Assembly: GCA_964632945.1 (NCBI GenBank)
Contig: CAZWCX010000063.1
Location: forward strand, 1 to 40,294
DNA length: 40,294 nucleotides
From: CAZWCX01 sp964632945
Lineage (GTDB): Bacteria > Planctomycetota > MHYJ01 > WSZJ01 > CAZWCX01
Reading direction: 5' to 3'
Shown: piece after piece, positions 1 to 8,113 of the stretch
Layout: every line of letters begins with the position of its first letter
How positions within the stretch are numbered: position 1 is the stretch's first letter
Notes under the pieces: model-generated
The model's database searches: none
The model's input: only the letters and a program-made list of their open reading frames with translations
What the model was told of the DNA's origin: nothing
Translations under genes and position numbers: made by a program

Positions 1-2367
1 CATGGGGTTAAGCGCTGGCCCGGCGGTGTCCTTGAACGGATCGCCGACCGTGTCCCCCACCACCGCGGCCTTGTGTTCGTTGCTGCCCTTGCCGCCGTGC
101 TCGCCGTGCTCGATGTACTTCTTGGCGTTGTCCCACGCCCCGCCCGAATTCGCCATCATCACGGCGAGAACGAATCCCGTGCCGAGGCCGCCGATCAGCA
201 ATCCCATCACCCCGGGCACGTTCAGGACCAATCCGACCAGGACCGGCACGACGATCGCCAGGAGCGAGGGCATGATCATCTCCCGCTGGGCTCCCGCCGT
301 GGAGATGGCCACGCACCGCGCGTAGTCGGGCGTCGCGGTGCCCTCCATGATGCCCGGGATCTCCTTGAACTGCCGGCGCACCTCCATGACCATCGAGCCG
401 GCGGCGCGACCGACCGCCTTCATCGACATGGCGCAGAAGACGAACGCCATCATGCTTCCCAGGAACACCCCGCACATCAGGTTCGGGTTCATGGCGTGGA
501 TCTGGTAGAACTCCACGAACTGGTCGAGGGTGGCGGAGCGCGCCATGATCGGTTCCGCGCTGCTGGCGATCTTCATGAACACGCGCGGCAGGACGTCGGG
601 ACCGGGGAGGACGTCCTTCACCATGTAGCCGAAGCCGACGTCGGTGAATTGTTGCTCCGAAAGGCCGGTCACGTTGCGTGCGAGGAACGTGATCCCCTGC
701 CGCACCTCTTCCAGGTAGGCGGCCAGGAGGGCGAGGGCCGTGAGGGCCGCCGAACCGATGGCGAAGCCCTTGCCGGTCGCCGCCGTGGTGTTCCCCAGCG
801 CGTCCAGGGCGTCGGTGCGCTCACGCACGTGCGGGGGCTGGTTGGTCATCTGCGCGTTGCCGCCCGCATTGTCGGCGATCGGACCATACGCATCGGTCGC
901 CAGCGTGATCCCGAGCGTCGACAGCATGCCCACCGCCGCGATGGCGATGCCGTAGAGCCCCATGATCGAGGAGGAGAATCCGCCGCAGGCCCCGAACGAG
1001 GCCATGATGGCAAAGACGATGACCACGACCGGGATGTACGTGGACATCATGCCCACCGCGATTCCGTCGATGATGACGGTCGCGGGGCCGGTCTTCGCAT
1101 GAGCGGCGATCCCCTTCGTGGGCGCAAAGTCGTTCGACGTGTAGTACTCGGTCCCTTTGGCGATGATCACGCCGGCGATGAGCCCCACGCTGATCGACCA
1201 GAACGCCCCCCAGCCGATCTTGGGCAGGCCGAGGAAGCCCGCGCCGCCCAGCTTCGCCAGGTCGGCATCGCTGAACGACGTGAAGCAGAGGAGGATGCCG
1301 ATCAGCGCCCCGCCGATCGTCAGCGCCGAAGACAGGTTGATGCCGCGGAAGAGCGCGGCCATCAGGCTCTTCAGCGAGGTATCCTCGCCGGTTCGGACGA
1401 AGTAGATCGAGACGATGCTGGCGATGTTGCCGAGTCCGGCCAGGATCATCGGCAGCACCACCCACTGAATCTCGGACACGCCGATGCTGTGCGCGGCGGC
1501 GTAGCCGATCGCCGCGGTGGCCAGCACCGCGCCGCAGTACGACTCGTACAGGTCCGCGCCCATGCCCGCGACGTCGCCGACGTTGTCCCCGACGTTGTCG
1601 GCGATCGTGGCCGGATTGCGCGGATCGTCCTCCGGAATCCCGGCCTCGACCTTGCCCACCAGGTCGGCGCCCACGTCCGCCGCCTTGGTGAAGATCCCGC
1701 CGCCGACGCGCGCGAAGAGCGCCTGCGTGCTCGCGCCCATCCCGAACGAGAGCATGACCACCGTCGTCTCCCGCAGTTCGAGTCCGACGATGCTGTTCAG
1801 CACGAAGAACCAGATCGTGATGTCGAGCAGGCCCAGACCCACGACCACGAGACCCATCACCGCGCCGGCGCGGAAGGCGACCTGGAGACCCTTGTTCAGG
1901 TTCTCCTTGGCCCCGAAGGCCGTGCGGTTCGAGGCTTCCGTCGCCGTGCGCATCCCGAGATAGCCGGACAGGCCCGAGAAGAAGCCGCCCGTCAGGAACG
2001 CGAACCACACGTACTCGTTCTGCACGTGCAATCCGTACGCCATGTACGCGAGCAGGACGCACAGGACGAAGAAGACGATCCCGACGACCTTGTACTGCTG
2101 GTACAGGTAGGCCATGGCGCCGGTCTTCACGTATCCGGCGATCTTGATCATCTCCTCCTCGCCGGGGGACTGCTCCCGCATCCAGGTATAAAACTTCCGG
2201 GCATAGACAAGCGCCGCGATCGATCCGATCGGGGCAATCACCCAGTACCACGGAATCGAGGGCGCAGGCGCATGGGCCTCCGCCTGGCCGAGCGCCCACG
2301 CCCCCGCCAAAAACGGCAGCGCGAACGCCACGAGGGGGCCAAGCCCCCGCTTCAGCAGTTTCAACAC
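1..2367 (-). CDS. hppA: Membrane-bound ion-pumping pyrophosphatase (partial, C-terminus beyond window)
   Basis: This protein hydrolyses cytoplasmic pyrophosphate to pump H+ or Na+ across the inner membrane. The 789 codons present are open to the left edge, so the C-terminus is missing. The family signature is clear: DVGADLVGKVE at residues 231-241, then the acidic DDPRNPATIADN and DNVGDVAGMGADLYES segments at about 247-276, and a late GDTVGDPFKDTAGPALNP motif at the window edge. Many hydrophobic segments follow the family pattern. At residues 526-533 it reads NTTAATGK, with Ala529 and Gly532; established work links this Ala/Gly pair to K+-dependent enzymes, while Lys marks K+-independent ones. 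The pumped ion cannot be told from this. The start is the GTG at 2367, preceded by GGAGGAGG with a 10-nt spacer. The N-terminus (about residues 1-27) is hydrophobic and may be the first helix. It follows the ABC operon on the same strand but is separated from it by a dispersed repeat. Confidence 0.96.
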   Translation of the reverse strand, partial: MLKLLKRGLGPLVAFALPFLAGAWALGQAEAHAPAPSIPWYWVIAPIGSIAALVYARKFYTWMREQSPGEEEMIKIAGYVKTGAMAYLYQQYKVVGIVFFVLCVLLAYMAYGLHVQNEYVWFAFLTGGFFSGLSGYLGMRTATEASNRTAFGAKENLNKGLQVAFRAGAVMGLVVVGLGLLDITIWFFVLNSIVGLELRETTVVMLSFGMGASTQALFARVGGGIFTKAADVGADLVGKVEAGIPEDDPRNPATIADNVGDNVGDVAGMGADLYESYCGAVLATAAIGYAAAHSIGVSEIQWVVLPMILAGLGNIASIVSIYFVRTGEDTSLKSLMAALFRGINLSSALTIGGALIGILLCFTSFSDADLAKLGGAGFLGLPKIGWGAFWSISVGLIAGVIIAKGTEYYTSNDFAPTKGIAAHAKTGPATVIIDGIAVGMMSTYIPVVVIVFAIMASFGACGGFSSSIMGLYGIAIAAVGMLSTLGITLATDAYGPIADNAGGNAQMTNQPPHVRERTDALDALGNTTAATGKGFAIGSAALTALALLAAYLEEVRQGITFLARNVTGLSEQQFTDVGFGYMVKDVLPGPDVLPRVFMKIASSAEPIMARSATLDQFVEFYQIHAMNPNLMCGVFLGSMMAFVFCAMSMKAVGRAAGSMVMEVRRQFKEIPGIMEGTATPDYARCVAISTAGAQREMIMPSLLAIVVPVLVGLVLNVPGVMGLLIGGLGTGFVLAVMMANSGGAWDNAKKYIEHGEHGGKGSNEHKAAVVGDTVGDPFKDTAGPALNPM

Positions 2368-2418
2368 GATCAGGTACCCTCCTCCACTCTGTCCGGAGTC
2401 GAAAGTCCGTCCACCGCC

Positions 2419-2438
2419 CCCGGGCCGGCCGGCCCGGG
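2419..2438. other. Perfect 20-bp GC palindrome upstream of hppA
   Basis: CCCGGGCCGGCCGGCCCGGG reads identically on both strands. It lies between the hppA ribosome binding site and the dispersed repeat. It could fold as a hairpin in the hppA leader or act as a protein site; no T-tract follows, so it does not look like an intrinsic terminator. Confidence 0.5.
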
Positions 2439-2439
2439 C

Positions 2440-2607
2440 CTGGTGGGGCTTCAACCTTGATCTCCTAGGTTGGTCCGGTCGCTTTTCGCGCCGGGCTTGG
2501 TTGCTCGTCGTCGGCGATGCACCGGGGCCTCGCCTCCTCCTCGCGCCTCGCCGGGCGCGAACATCGCCTCGGCCGAACCCGGGATCTCCCGATGGAAGCC
2601 CCACTAG
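2440..2607. repeat. Dispersed ~168-bp imperfect palindromic repeat, copy 1
   Basis: This copy aligns without gaps to 19556-19723, with about 13 mismatches by hand count. The arms are imperfect inverted repeats of about 50 bp, both beginning near CTAGTGGG and reaching a shared TTCGCGCC block; an internal hairpin sits at the centre. The right tip (2604-2606, minus strand TAG) is the stop codon of the gene at 2604-3992. At the left tip the TAG has become TGG. No transposase is encoded, and no target duplication is evident. The copy separates hppA from the upstream exporter operon and could act as a transcription barrier. Confidence 0.85.
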
Positions 2608-3992
2608 GATCCGGCCATCTCCCGAAGTCGCTCCGCGCGACTCGCGAAGAGCGGGATTTCAAAGAGGCCGTTTTCATCGATCACCTTCTCGTAGACGGCC
2701 AGCGCCTTGACCGCGTGCTGCGCCGCCTCCGCCCGCCGCCCCGCGCGCGTCAACCGGTAGGCCGCCGCCTCGTCCGGCAGCGCCTCCCGGATCTGCTTCA
2801 AACCGTCCCCCCAACGCCGCCAGGACTCCTGGTACGGATCCGACTTCATGTGCCGGGTCGTGCACGAGTGGATCAGCTGCTCCCACTGCTCCTTGAGCGG
2901 ATCCGGCTCACCCGCCTCCACGCGCGCATACGCGGCCTCGCAAATCCGAAACAGGTTGTCGCGCAGCCGCCGTTCCAGGGCCCCCTGCCGGAACAGGTTC
3001 TTCGACGACTTCAGGGCCTTGTACTCGCTGGCGATCGCCCAGGTGATCGGAAAAGCCGCCTCCAGCCCCGACTCGCGTCGGACCGCGTCGGCCGCCTCTT
3101 CCAGGGCGATCACCTCGCGCAACCGCTGAATGTACTGGATCCGCTCGTTCCAGAAGGTGGTCCCCGGAAAGTAACGGTTGTCCACGTAGCGGCAATAGCG
3201 GATCGTCTCTTCCAACTGCCGCTGCGCCGCCTCCCAGCGGCGGGGATCCTGATCCATCCCCGGCCGGGACCAGCAGTCCCCCATCCCATGGAAGCCGATG
3301 TGGTACATCGAATCCACGATCAGCCCCTCGTATTTGTCCACGTAGTAAGCAGAGAGGTTGTTCTCCTCGGCATCGAACAGGCGCTGCGCCTTGGTCATAT
3401 ACTGGATCGCCGTGTCGTAGGCGCATCGGCGATCCTGCGACTCGATGATCTCGAGAACCTTCTGCTCGCTCTCCGGGGCCAGCGTGTGCTCCGCGCGCGG
3501 GACCCGGTGCCAGTAGACGTATCCGAGCCAGAAGATGGCCCGTTCGTTCTTCGGATTCTTGCGCGCACCCTGCTCCAGGTACTCCAGCCCGGCGCGAATC
3601 CATTTCACCTTGTCCTTGGGCGCGTCGAAGAGATTCGAGATGTTGTACGCCATGTTCCAGCCATTGTGGGCGTACACCTCGACCATTCGCGGCTGCAGGC
3701 GCCCGATCGCCTCGGTGACGAGCCGCATCTCCTCCCACTTCTTCTCCTTGGTCAGCCGGTCCATGCGCAGCCACAGGAAGTCCACGGCGATGGCCCGGAA
3801 GCCGCCCAGGAGGATGCTGCCGACATACTCCATGACGAATTCGTCGGGCGGCACCTGCTCGAACGGCGTGGCCTCCTGAAGCTCCCGCTGCTCCGGCAAC
3901 TCGTTCACGTACACCTGCACGAGCGAGAAGATCAGCACCGCGATCGCCGCGGCGAACGCGGACCGGCGCTCCGAGGAAGTCCAGTGCGTCAT
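2604..3992 (-). CDS. Membrane-anchored alpha-helical (TPR-like) protein of an ABC exporter operon
   Basis: This 462-residue protein has one N-terminal membrane segment (about residues 10-28) and then a long soluble part, presumably periplasmic, rich in aromatic, Glu and Arg residues and helix-forming throughout. The pattern of repeated W/Y-rich helical pairs (for example around NPKNERAIFWLGYVYWHR) suggests degenerate tetratricopeptide repeats; I do not recognise a named family. The start ATG at 3992 overlaps the permease stop by one base (TGATG), indicating translational coupling, so it is the last gene of the HEAT-ATPase-permease operon. The TAG stop lies in the tip of the dispersed repeat, so the final residues may have been trimmed or extended by the repeat's arrival. 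It may be an accessory subunit handling the exported substrate. Function unknown. Confidence 0.8.
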   Translation of the reverse strand: MTHWTSSERRSAFAAAIAVLIFSLVQVYVNELPEQRELQEATPFEQVPPDEFVMEYVGSILLGGFRAIAVDFLWLRMDRLTKEKKWEEMRLVTEAIGRLQPRMVEVYAHNGWNMAYNISNLFDAPKDKVKWIRAGLEYLEQGARKNPKNERAIFWLGYVYWHRVPRAEHTLAPESEQKVLEIIESQDRRCAYDTAIQYMTKAQRLFDAEENNLSAYYVDKYEGLIVDSMYHIGFHGMGDCWSRPGMDQDPRRWEAAQRQLEETIRYCRYVDNRYFPGTTFWNERIQYIQRLREVIALEEAADAVRRESGLEAAFPITWAIASEYKALKSSKNLFRQGALERRLRDNLFRICEAAYARVEAGEPDPLKEQWEQLIHSCTTRHMKSDPYQESWRRWGDGLKQIREALPDEAAAYRLTRAGRRAEAAQHAVKALAVYEKVIDENGLFEIPLFASRAERLREMAGS

Positions 3993-5314
3993 CACTTGAG
4001 CTCCCTCATGGAGAAGAACAGCCAACCAAGGAGAAACGCGGTCACGCTGTAAATCCCCGCATACCCCATCAGATCCAGGACATGCGCCCCCGGAATCGCC
4101 ACCCCCTGCAACACCATTTCCGGCGTGTCGAACCGGCTCAGGTCCGGCAGTACGTCCACGGCGATCCGGCTCAGATACTGCGAGTACTCGAGCACCCAGA
4201 GCGGCAGGTCGGAAGGATCCGGGTGGTAGTGCCCCAGCCCCTCCCGCGTGTGAATGGAGCGGATCGTCTGCTCCACGGAGCGGAGGGCCCCGCGAACGAA
4301 TTCCACCAGGCTGCCGGTGAGGACGAAGAACAGCCCCAGGAAGATGCTCACCGGTCCGCTGACCACCGTGGAGCCCATGAGAGTGAGCGACACGATCATG
4401 ACGCACAGACCGAACGTGGTCAGCAGACTCGCCGCAAAGTTGCGCTCGTACCCCCGCGGGATCGGCTTCGTGAACAGCACCAAACTCGTCGGATTCGAAC
4501 CGATGCCGCTCTTCTTGTCCGTCGGGGACAGGAACACCTTCAGCAGCCCGCTGTCCGTCACGAGCGAGCCCGGAATCTCGAAGCGGGCGGGGACGTTCCA
4601 CATCAGGCGGAGATTGACGCGGTGGAACTCCTTGGTGTCCTCCCGGACGATGGTCAGGGTGCCGTCCCCCGCGAAGGATGCATCCCGGCTGCGCGCCTCC
4701 ACCGTCAGCTCCCCCCGGATCCGATCCCCCATCTGCTCCGGCACGAGGCCGTAGAAGTCCCAGTGGAATCTCGATTCCGGTGCCTCCTCGAGCCAAAGCC
4801 GCGGGGGCTCGGTCGACGAAAAGACGCCGTTCGCGTTCCCGGGCGCCCCGGCATTGTGAACGAAGGTGAAGGTCACCGGCTCGATGCGCCGCCGGACCTC
4901 CAGAAGCCCGGACCCCTCCCCGGTCAGCGAGCCGTCGATCCAGCGCACGTAAAGCGCCGAGAGCGTCCCCATGCCGGCGAAGAACAGGAACAGCACGAAC
5001 GAAAACCCGAGCAGCTTGCCCGCGAGGGTTCTCAACCGCGTGATCGGCTTGGTCAGCACGAGGAAGAGCTTCTTCCCTTCCACGTCCTCCGGGATCGAAG
5101 TGGCCGAGAGAAACACGGCCAGCAGGATCCCGAAGAACGAAACCGTACGCAAGCACCAGCCCTGGATCAGGCGGAGCTTCGCCTGCAGGTCGATCGCGGG
5201 AAGACTGATCGCCAGCCCGATCAGTAGAGCGGTGAAGAACAGCAGTCCGAGGAAGACCTTACGTCGGACCGACTCCTTCACCGTTACGTCGGCTATCGAC
5301 AGGATCTGCCACAT
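3992..5314 (-). CDS. ABC-2 type transporter permease
   Basis: This 440-residue integral membrane protein has an N-terminal helix (about 24-42), helices near 57-75 and 98-118, and a C-terminal set of helices (about 291-310, 316-335 and 415-433). Between them lies an extracytoplasmic domain of about 170 residues with beta-rich character. The segment KVFLGLLFFTALLIGLAIS followed by the conserved EDVEGKKLFLVLTKPI stretch matches ABC-2 permeases that partner with single ATPases of the Nod/Gld/Drr type. It overlaps the ATPase gene by 56 nt and is coupled by TGATG to the following gene. The start ATG is preceded by GGGAAAGCGAGA. The large exoplasmic insert suggests a role other than simple drug efflux, but the substrate is unknown. 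Confidence 0.85.
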   Translation of the reverse strand: MWQILSIADVTVKESVRRKVFLGLLFFTALLIGLAISLPAIDLQAKLRLIQGWCLRTVSFFGILLAVFLSATSIPEDVEGKKLFLVLTKPITRLRTLAGKLLGFSFVLFLFFAGMGTLSALYVRWIDGSLTGEGSGLLEVRRRIEPVTFTFVHNAGAPGNANGVFSSTEPPRLWLEEAPESRFHWDFYGLVPEQMGDRIRGELTVEARSRDASFAGDGTLTIVREDTKEFHRVNLRLMWNVPARFEIPGSLVTDSGLLKVFLSPTDKKSGIGSNPTSLVLFTKPIPRGYERNFAASLLTTFGLCVMIVSLTLMGSTVVSGPVSIFLGLFFVLTGSLVEFVRGALRSVEQTIRSIHTREGLGHYHPDPSDLPLWVLEYSQYLSRIAVDVLPDLSRFDTPEMVLQGVAIPGAHVLDLMGYAGIYSVTAFLLGWLFFSMRELK

Positions 5315-6167
5315 TCTCGCTTTCCCGGATGGTCTTCAGGAACAAGTCCTCGAGGGTCGCCGAGGGATTGCCGACCGACAGGACCTTGCCCCCGTCCTTT
5401 CGCACCAGCTCTTCCACCTGCTTCCGCGTCTCGTCCTTCATTCCCTGCGTGGTGATCTGAATCTGTTCCCGGATGGTCAACAGGTCCCGAACGGTCCCCG
5501 TCTTGCGCAGCTTCCCCAGGTGCAGGATCGCGATCCGGTCGCACACGTCCTGCACGTCGGCCAGCAGATGGCTCGACATCAGGATCGTCTTTCCTCTCGC
5601 CTTGAGGTCCAGCGTGAGGTCCTTGAGCTGGCGGCAGACGATCGGGTCGAGTCCCGAGGTCGGCTCATCGAGGAAGATCAGCTCCGGATCATTGATCAGG
5701 GCCTGCGCGAAGCCGAGCCGCCGGGCCATCCCCTTCGAGTACTGGCCGACCCGCCGCCGCCGGACTTCCCAGAGCCCGACCATCTTGAGCAGTTCCTCGG
5801 ACCGCCGGCGGCGCTCCTTGCGGGGGATGTCGAACAGCCTCCCGTAGAAGTCGAGCGTCTCCATCGAGTCGAGGAACCGGTACAGGTAGGACTCCTCGGG
5901 CAGATAGCCGATCCTCTTCTTGACCGGGACATCGCGGGGATCCGCGCCGAGGACGCCGGCCTTGCCGGAGGTCGGGAAGAGGAGGCCGAGCAGGATCTTC
6001 ATGGTCGTGCTCTTGCCCGATCCGTTGGGCCCGAGCAGCCCGAAGATCTCCCCCCGGTAGACTTCGATATTGAGATTCTCGAGCGCCAGGTTCTGCGCCC
6101 GACCCCAGAAGTCAACGAAGATCTTGCCCAGACCCTCGGTGCGAATGACGACTTCGTCCTGCGCCAT
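5259..6167 (-). CDS. ABC transporter ATP-binding protein
   Basis: This 302-residue cytoplasmic ATPase energises the permease encoded next. Visible motifs in order: Walker A GPNGSGKS (about residues 48-55), a Q-loop region with GYLPEE, an ABC signature degenerate to YSKGMARR (the usual LSGGQ is YSKGM, typical of the ABC-2 exporter group), Walker B LIFLDEPTSGLDP, and the H-loop in MSSHLLADV. The C-terminal 70 residues resemble the regulatory extension of exporters of the DrrA/CcmA type. It starts 20 nt after the HEAT-repeat gene stop, with a GAGGCGG ribosome site, and overlaps the permease start by 56 nt, so the two should be made together. Confidence 0.93.
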   Translation of the reverse strand: MAQDEVVIRTEGLGKIFVDFWGRAQNLALENLNIEVYRGEIFGLLGPNGSGKSTTMKILLGLLFPTSGKAGVLGADPRDVPVKKRIGYLPEESYLYRFLDSMETLDFYGRLFDIPRKERRRRSEELLKMVGLWEVRRRRVGQYSKGMARRLGFAQALINDPELIFLDEPTSGLDPIVCRQLKDLTLDLKARGKTILMSSHLLADVQDVCDRIAILHLGKLRKTGTVRDLLTIREQIQITTQGMKDETRKQVEELVRKDGGKVLSVGNPSATLEDLFLKTIRESENVADPVDSRRNGEGVGPT

Positions 6168-6187
6168 GCGGATCCGCCTCTTCTGGA

Positions 6188-7021
6188 CTACTTCGAAGCG
6201 CCACCCTTGTCGCCGGAGGGGTCCGGTTTCTTCTCACCGCCGCGTGCGGCAACCCATTCCTTCCATTTGCGCAGCGTCTCATCCCGCCCCTCGACCGACT
6301 GAGTCAGCGAACCCAGGTTCTGCCCGGAAATGCGCTCGAGGGCGCGCGCGGCGTAATAGGCGAGCGAACGGTCCGTGGACGCCTCGACGAGCGACTTGTC
6401 GAGCATCTTGCCCAATTCCGGCACCGCCTTTTCCGCCTTCAGGCGCCCGAGCGCCTGGGCGGCCGCCCCCGCCACGAGCATCTCGTGGTAGGTCTTGGCG
6501 TCGCTCGTGAGCATTCCGATCAGCGGATCCACGGCGTCGGCCGTGCGCAGGATTCCCAGCGCGACCGCCGCCTCGTACTGGAGGTCGGGATCCTCCTTCA
6601 CCTTCAACCCTTCGATCAGGGCCGGCACCGCCTTGGCGTCGCCGAGTCGGCCGAGAGCGCGCGCCGCGGCGGATCGCACGCTGCGCATGTACACGTCCTG
6701 GTCCTTCAATCGCTCGATCAACCCGGGCACCACGGCGGGATCTCCCAGGTGCCCGAGCATGTCGCATACCACGTACCGGCTTGCCGCCTCCTTATCCTGC
6801 AGGTGCCGGGCAAGGGCCGGAGACGCCCGGCGGCCCAGCAGCAGCAATTCTTCCCGCGCCTCGTCCGAGACCAGCGGATCATCCGACATCAGGCTCGCGA
6901 ACAGCCCCTCGACATCCTTCTCTAGATCTTGCGCCAAAACGGGTTGCGAGAGAACCGTGAGCAGGAGGAGAACCAGGCTCGGAACGAGCAGGGCGAACGG
7001 TCTCCGGACCAGGGGATTCAT
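6188..7021 (-). CDS. Secreted HEAT-repeat (PBS lyase-like) protein
   Basis: This 277-residue protein has a typical signal peptide: MNPLVRR, a hydrophobic run, then a likely cleavage after VLAQ near residue 31. The mature part is built of HEAT / PBS-lyase type repeats of about 31-36 residues, each with a variant of 'A..LG.LGD..AVP.LIE.L', for example around residues 90-190. Such proteins are binding scaffolds without catalytic residues. It is the first gene of the exporter operon and has its own promoter. Location after the signal peptide would be periplasmic, so it may be a substrate-side or envelope partner of the ABC-2 system. The start ATG is preceded by AGGAG with good spacing. The last residues are charged (GGEKKPDPSGDKGG). 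Confidence 0.85.
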   Translation of the reverse strand: MNPLVRRPFALLVPSLVLLLLTVLSQPVLAQDLEKDVEGLFASLMSDDPLVSDEAREELLLLGRRASPALARHLQDKEAASRYVVCDMLGHLGDPAVVPGLIERLKDQDVYMRSVRSAAARALGRLGDAKAVPALIEGLKVKEDPDLQYEAAVALGILRTADAVDPLIGMLTSDAKTYHEMLVAGAAAQALGRLKAEKAVPELGKMLDKSLVEASTDRSLAYYAARALERISGQNLGSLTQSVEGRDETLRKWKEWVAARGGEKKPDPSGDKGGASK

Positions 7022-7111
7022 GCGAGGCTCCTGAGCGTGGGCGGATGACAGCGGGAAAAACCGACGGCGCAGCGCGGTCTCGTCAGGTGCGCGAGACCAC
7101 GCGGGCGCGTG

Positions 7112-7141
7112 ATATTATGGTGGGTCGCCGGTCTTTGTCAA
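7112..7141 (-). promoter_or_regulatory. Sigma-70-like promoter for the HEAT/ABC exporter operon
   Basis: On the minus strand, TTGACA (7141-7136) is followed by CATAAT (7119-7114) after 16 nt, or by TAATAT (7117-7112) after 18 nt. Predicted transcription starts near 7106, about 85 nt before the HEAT-repeat gene. It is the only AT-rich patch in a GC-rich stretch. Confidence 0.6.
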
Positions 7142-7451
7142 ACAATTCGGGTCGGGGGATGTGCGTCGCGGGCGGAGGCCGGGGGCGCTCCCGGCGGCCG
7201 ACCCGGGTTCGATCGTCCTACCGGTACCGGAGACCGAGCGACCGAGGGGGCCTCCGTACCTCCCGGGCGAGATCCGGCCCCCTCGAGGGGCGGCCAGGGG
7301 GCGGGGGAACGCGACCCGAACGGCCGGGAGCCCGTGGCGTCCGGTCGGGCGACCGTGCTCCGGGGAGGACCCCTCGGCCGGCCCGGATCGCCTGCCGGGC
7401 GGGAGTCTCCCGAGGCCCCTCCGGCGGCGCCGACAGGAGGCGAGAAAACCG
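7142..7451. other. Unassigned GC-rich intergenic stretch
   Basis: These ~310 bases lie between two outward-facing promoters. Frames through it are low-complexity Gly/Pro/Arg translations with no family resemblance. I see one perfect 12-bp palindrome (CCCCTCGAGGGG, 7279-7290) and a superficial tRNA T-loop match that does not fold. No convincing structured RNA or gene was found. Confidence 0.5.
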
Positions 7452-7479
7452 TTGGCAATCCGGTTTCCCTCTGTATAAT
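7452..7479 (+). promoter_or_regulatory. Sigma-70 promoter of rpsU
   Basis: TTGGCA (7452-7457), a 16-nt spacer, then a perfect TATAAT (7474-7479). Predicted start is near 7486, leaving a leader of about 90 nt before rpsU. This is the best sigma-70 match in the window, as expected for a ribosomal protein gene. Confidence 0.75.
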
Positions 7480-7575
7480 GAGACTCCCCTTGCGGCCTTG
7501 TGTAGGGGCCGCCCGCGTCGCTGGACGCGGCCCGGCATATCGGTGGGCGACTGCGAAAGGAACGGGTGGCAGCGA

Positions 7576-7812
7576 ATGATTCGTATCAAGGTGGAGCGAG
7601 GCGATCGCCTCGACAAGGCACTCCGGCAGTTCAAGCGCATTTGCAACGACGCCGGACTCTTCCGGGAAATCAAGCGGCTGACCTACTACGAGAAGCCGAG
7701 CGAGAGGCGCCGTCGCGAGGAGCAGCAGCGCGAGAAGAACATCCGGAACGCGGAGAAGAAGAAGCTCAAGAAGAAGAAGGCCCGCGTCTATCGCCCGCCC
7801 GGCGCGGTCTAG
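7576..7812 (+). CDS. rpsU: 30S ribosomal protein S21
   Basis: This 78-residue basic protein of the small ribosomal subunit helps mRNA binding at initiation. The N-terminal half (IRIKVERGDRLDKALRQFKR, then CNDAGLFREIKR and YEKPSERRRRE) is the conserved S21 core. The C-terminal 25 residues are a Lys-rich tail, longer than the E. coli protein. An open frame continues upstream, but the ATG at 7576 is the family start. The ribosome site is probably AAAGGAA (7556-7562) or GGTGG (7565-7569). It stands alone between its own promoter and leuS. Confidence 0.95.
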   Translation: MIRIKVERGDRLDKALRQFKRICNDAGLFREIKRLTYYEKPSERRRREEQQREKNIRNAEKKKLKKKKARVYRPPGAV

Positions 7813-7868
7813 CCCACTCTCCTTCCGGGCCCTCTCTCCTCGGCGGAGCGCAGCCTCCGCAGCGGCGC

Positions 7869-7905
7869 GCGCGGCTCGAACCGGGTACACCCGTTCGCGC
7901 CGCGC
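7869..7905 (+). terminator. Possible hairpin terminator after rpsU (gap 7813-8113)
   Basis: GCGCGGC at 7869-7875 pairs with GCCGCGC at 7899-7905, and inner bases extend the stem with one mismatch and a bulge. No U-tract follows, so termination is uncertain. The remainder of the 301-nt gap holds a smaller GCGGAG/CTCCGC hairpin before it and the leuS promoter after it; no gene seen. Confidence 0.35.
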
Positions 7906-7999
7906 CCGATCCGGGATCTTCCGAGCCCCCCCTTCCCCGCGCGTTCGACCCGCCGGTGGGGGCGTTTTCTCGGCGGCACTCGGGCGCCGGCGGCGGTCG

Positions 8000-8028
8000 T
8001 TGATTTGTGGCAGAGGTTTTGCTAGGTT
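8000..8028 (+). promoter_or_regulatory. Probable sigma-70 promoter of leuS
   Basis: TTGATT (8000-8005), a 17-nt spacer, then TAGGTT (8023-8028). The predicted start near 8035 gives a leader of about 78 nt before leuS. I saw no T-box specifier or antiterminator in the leader. Confidence 0.5.
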
Positions 8029-8113
8029 GACCCGACTTTGCGCCGACTCGGTCGCCCCGCGCCCGAGCCCGCGCACCCAAACGCGTCTCTAGCGTGTAGG
8101 AGAACGGTCGTTC

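Noticed and set aside
73..2460. A 795-codon open frame on the plus strand opposite hppA
   Set aside because: Its translation is His/Arg/Gly-rich with no family resemblance, and the opposite strand holds a complete set of pyrophosphatase motifs. Long open frames on the reverse strand are expected in GC-rich coding DNA.
7196..7225. Sequence resembling a tRNA T-loop (GGTTCGATC) in the intergenic region
   Set aside because: The flanking bases do not pair into a T stem, and no acceptor or anticodon arm is found at the right distance.
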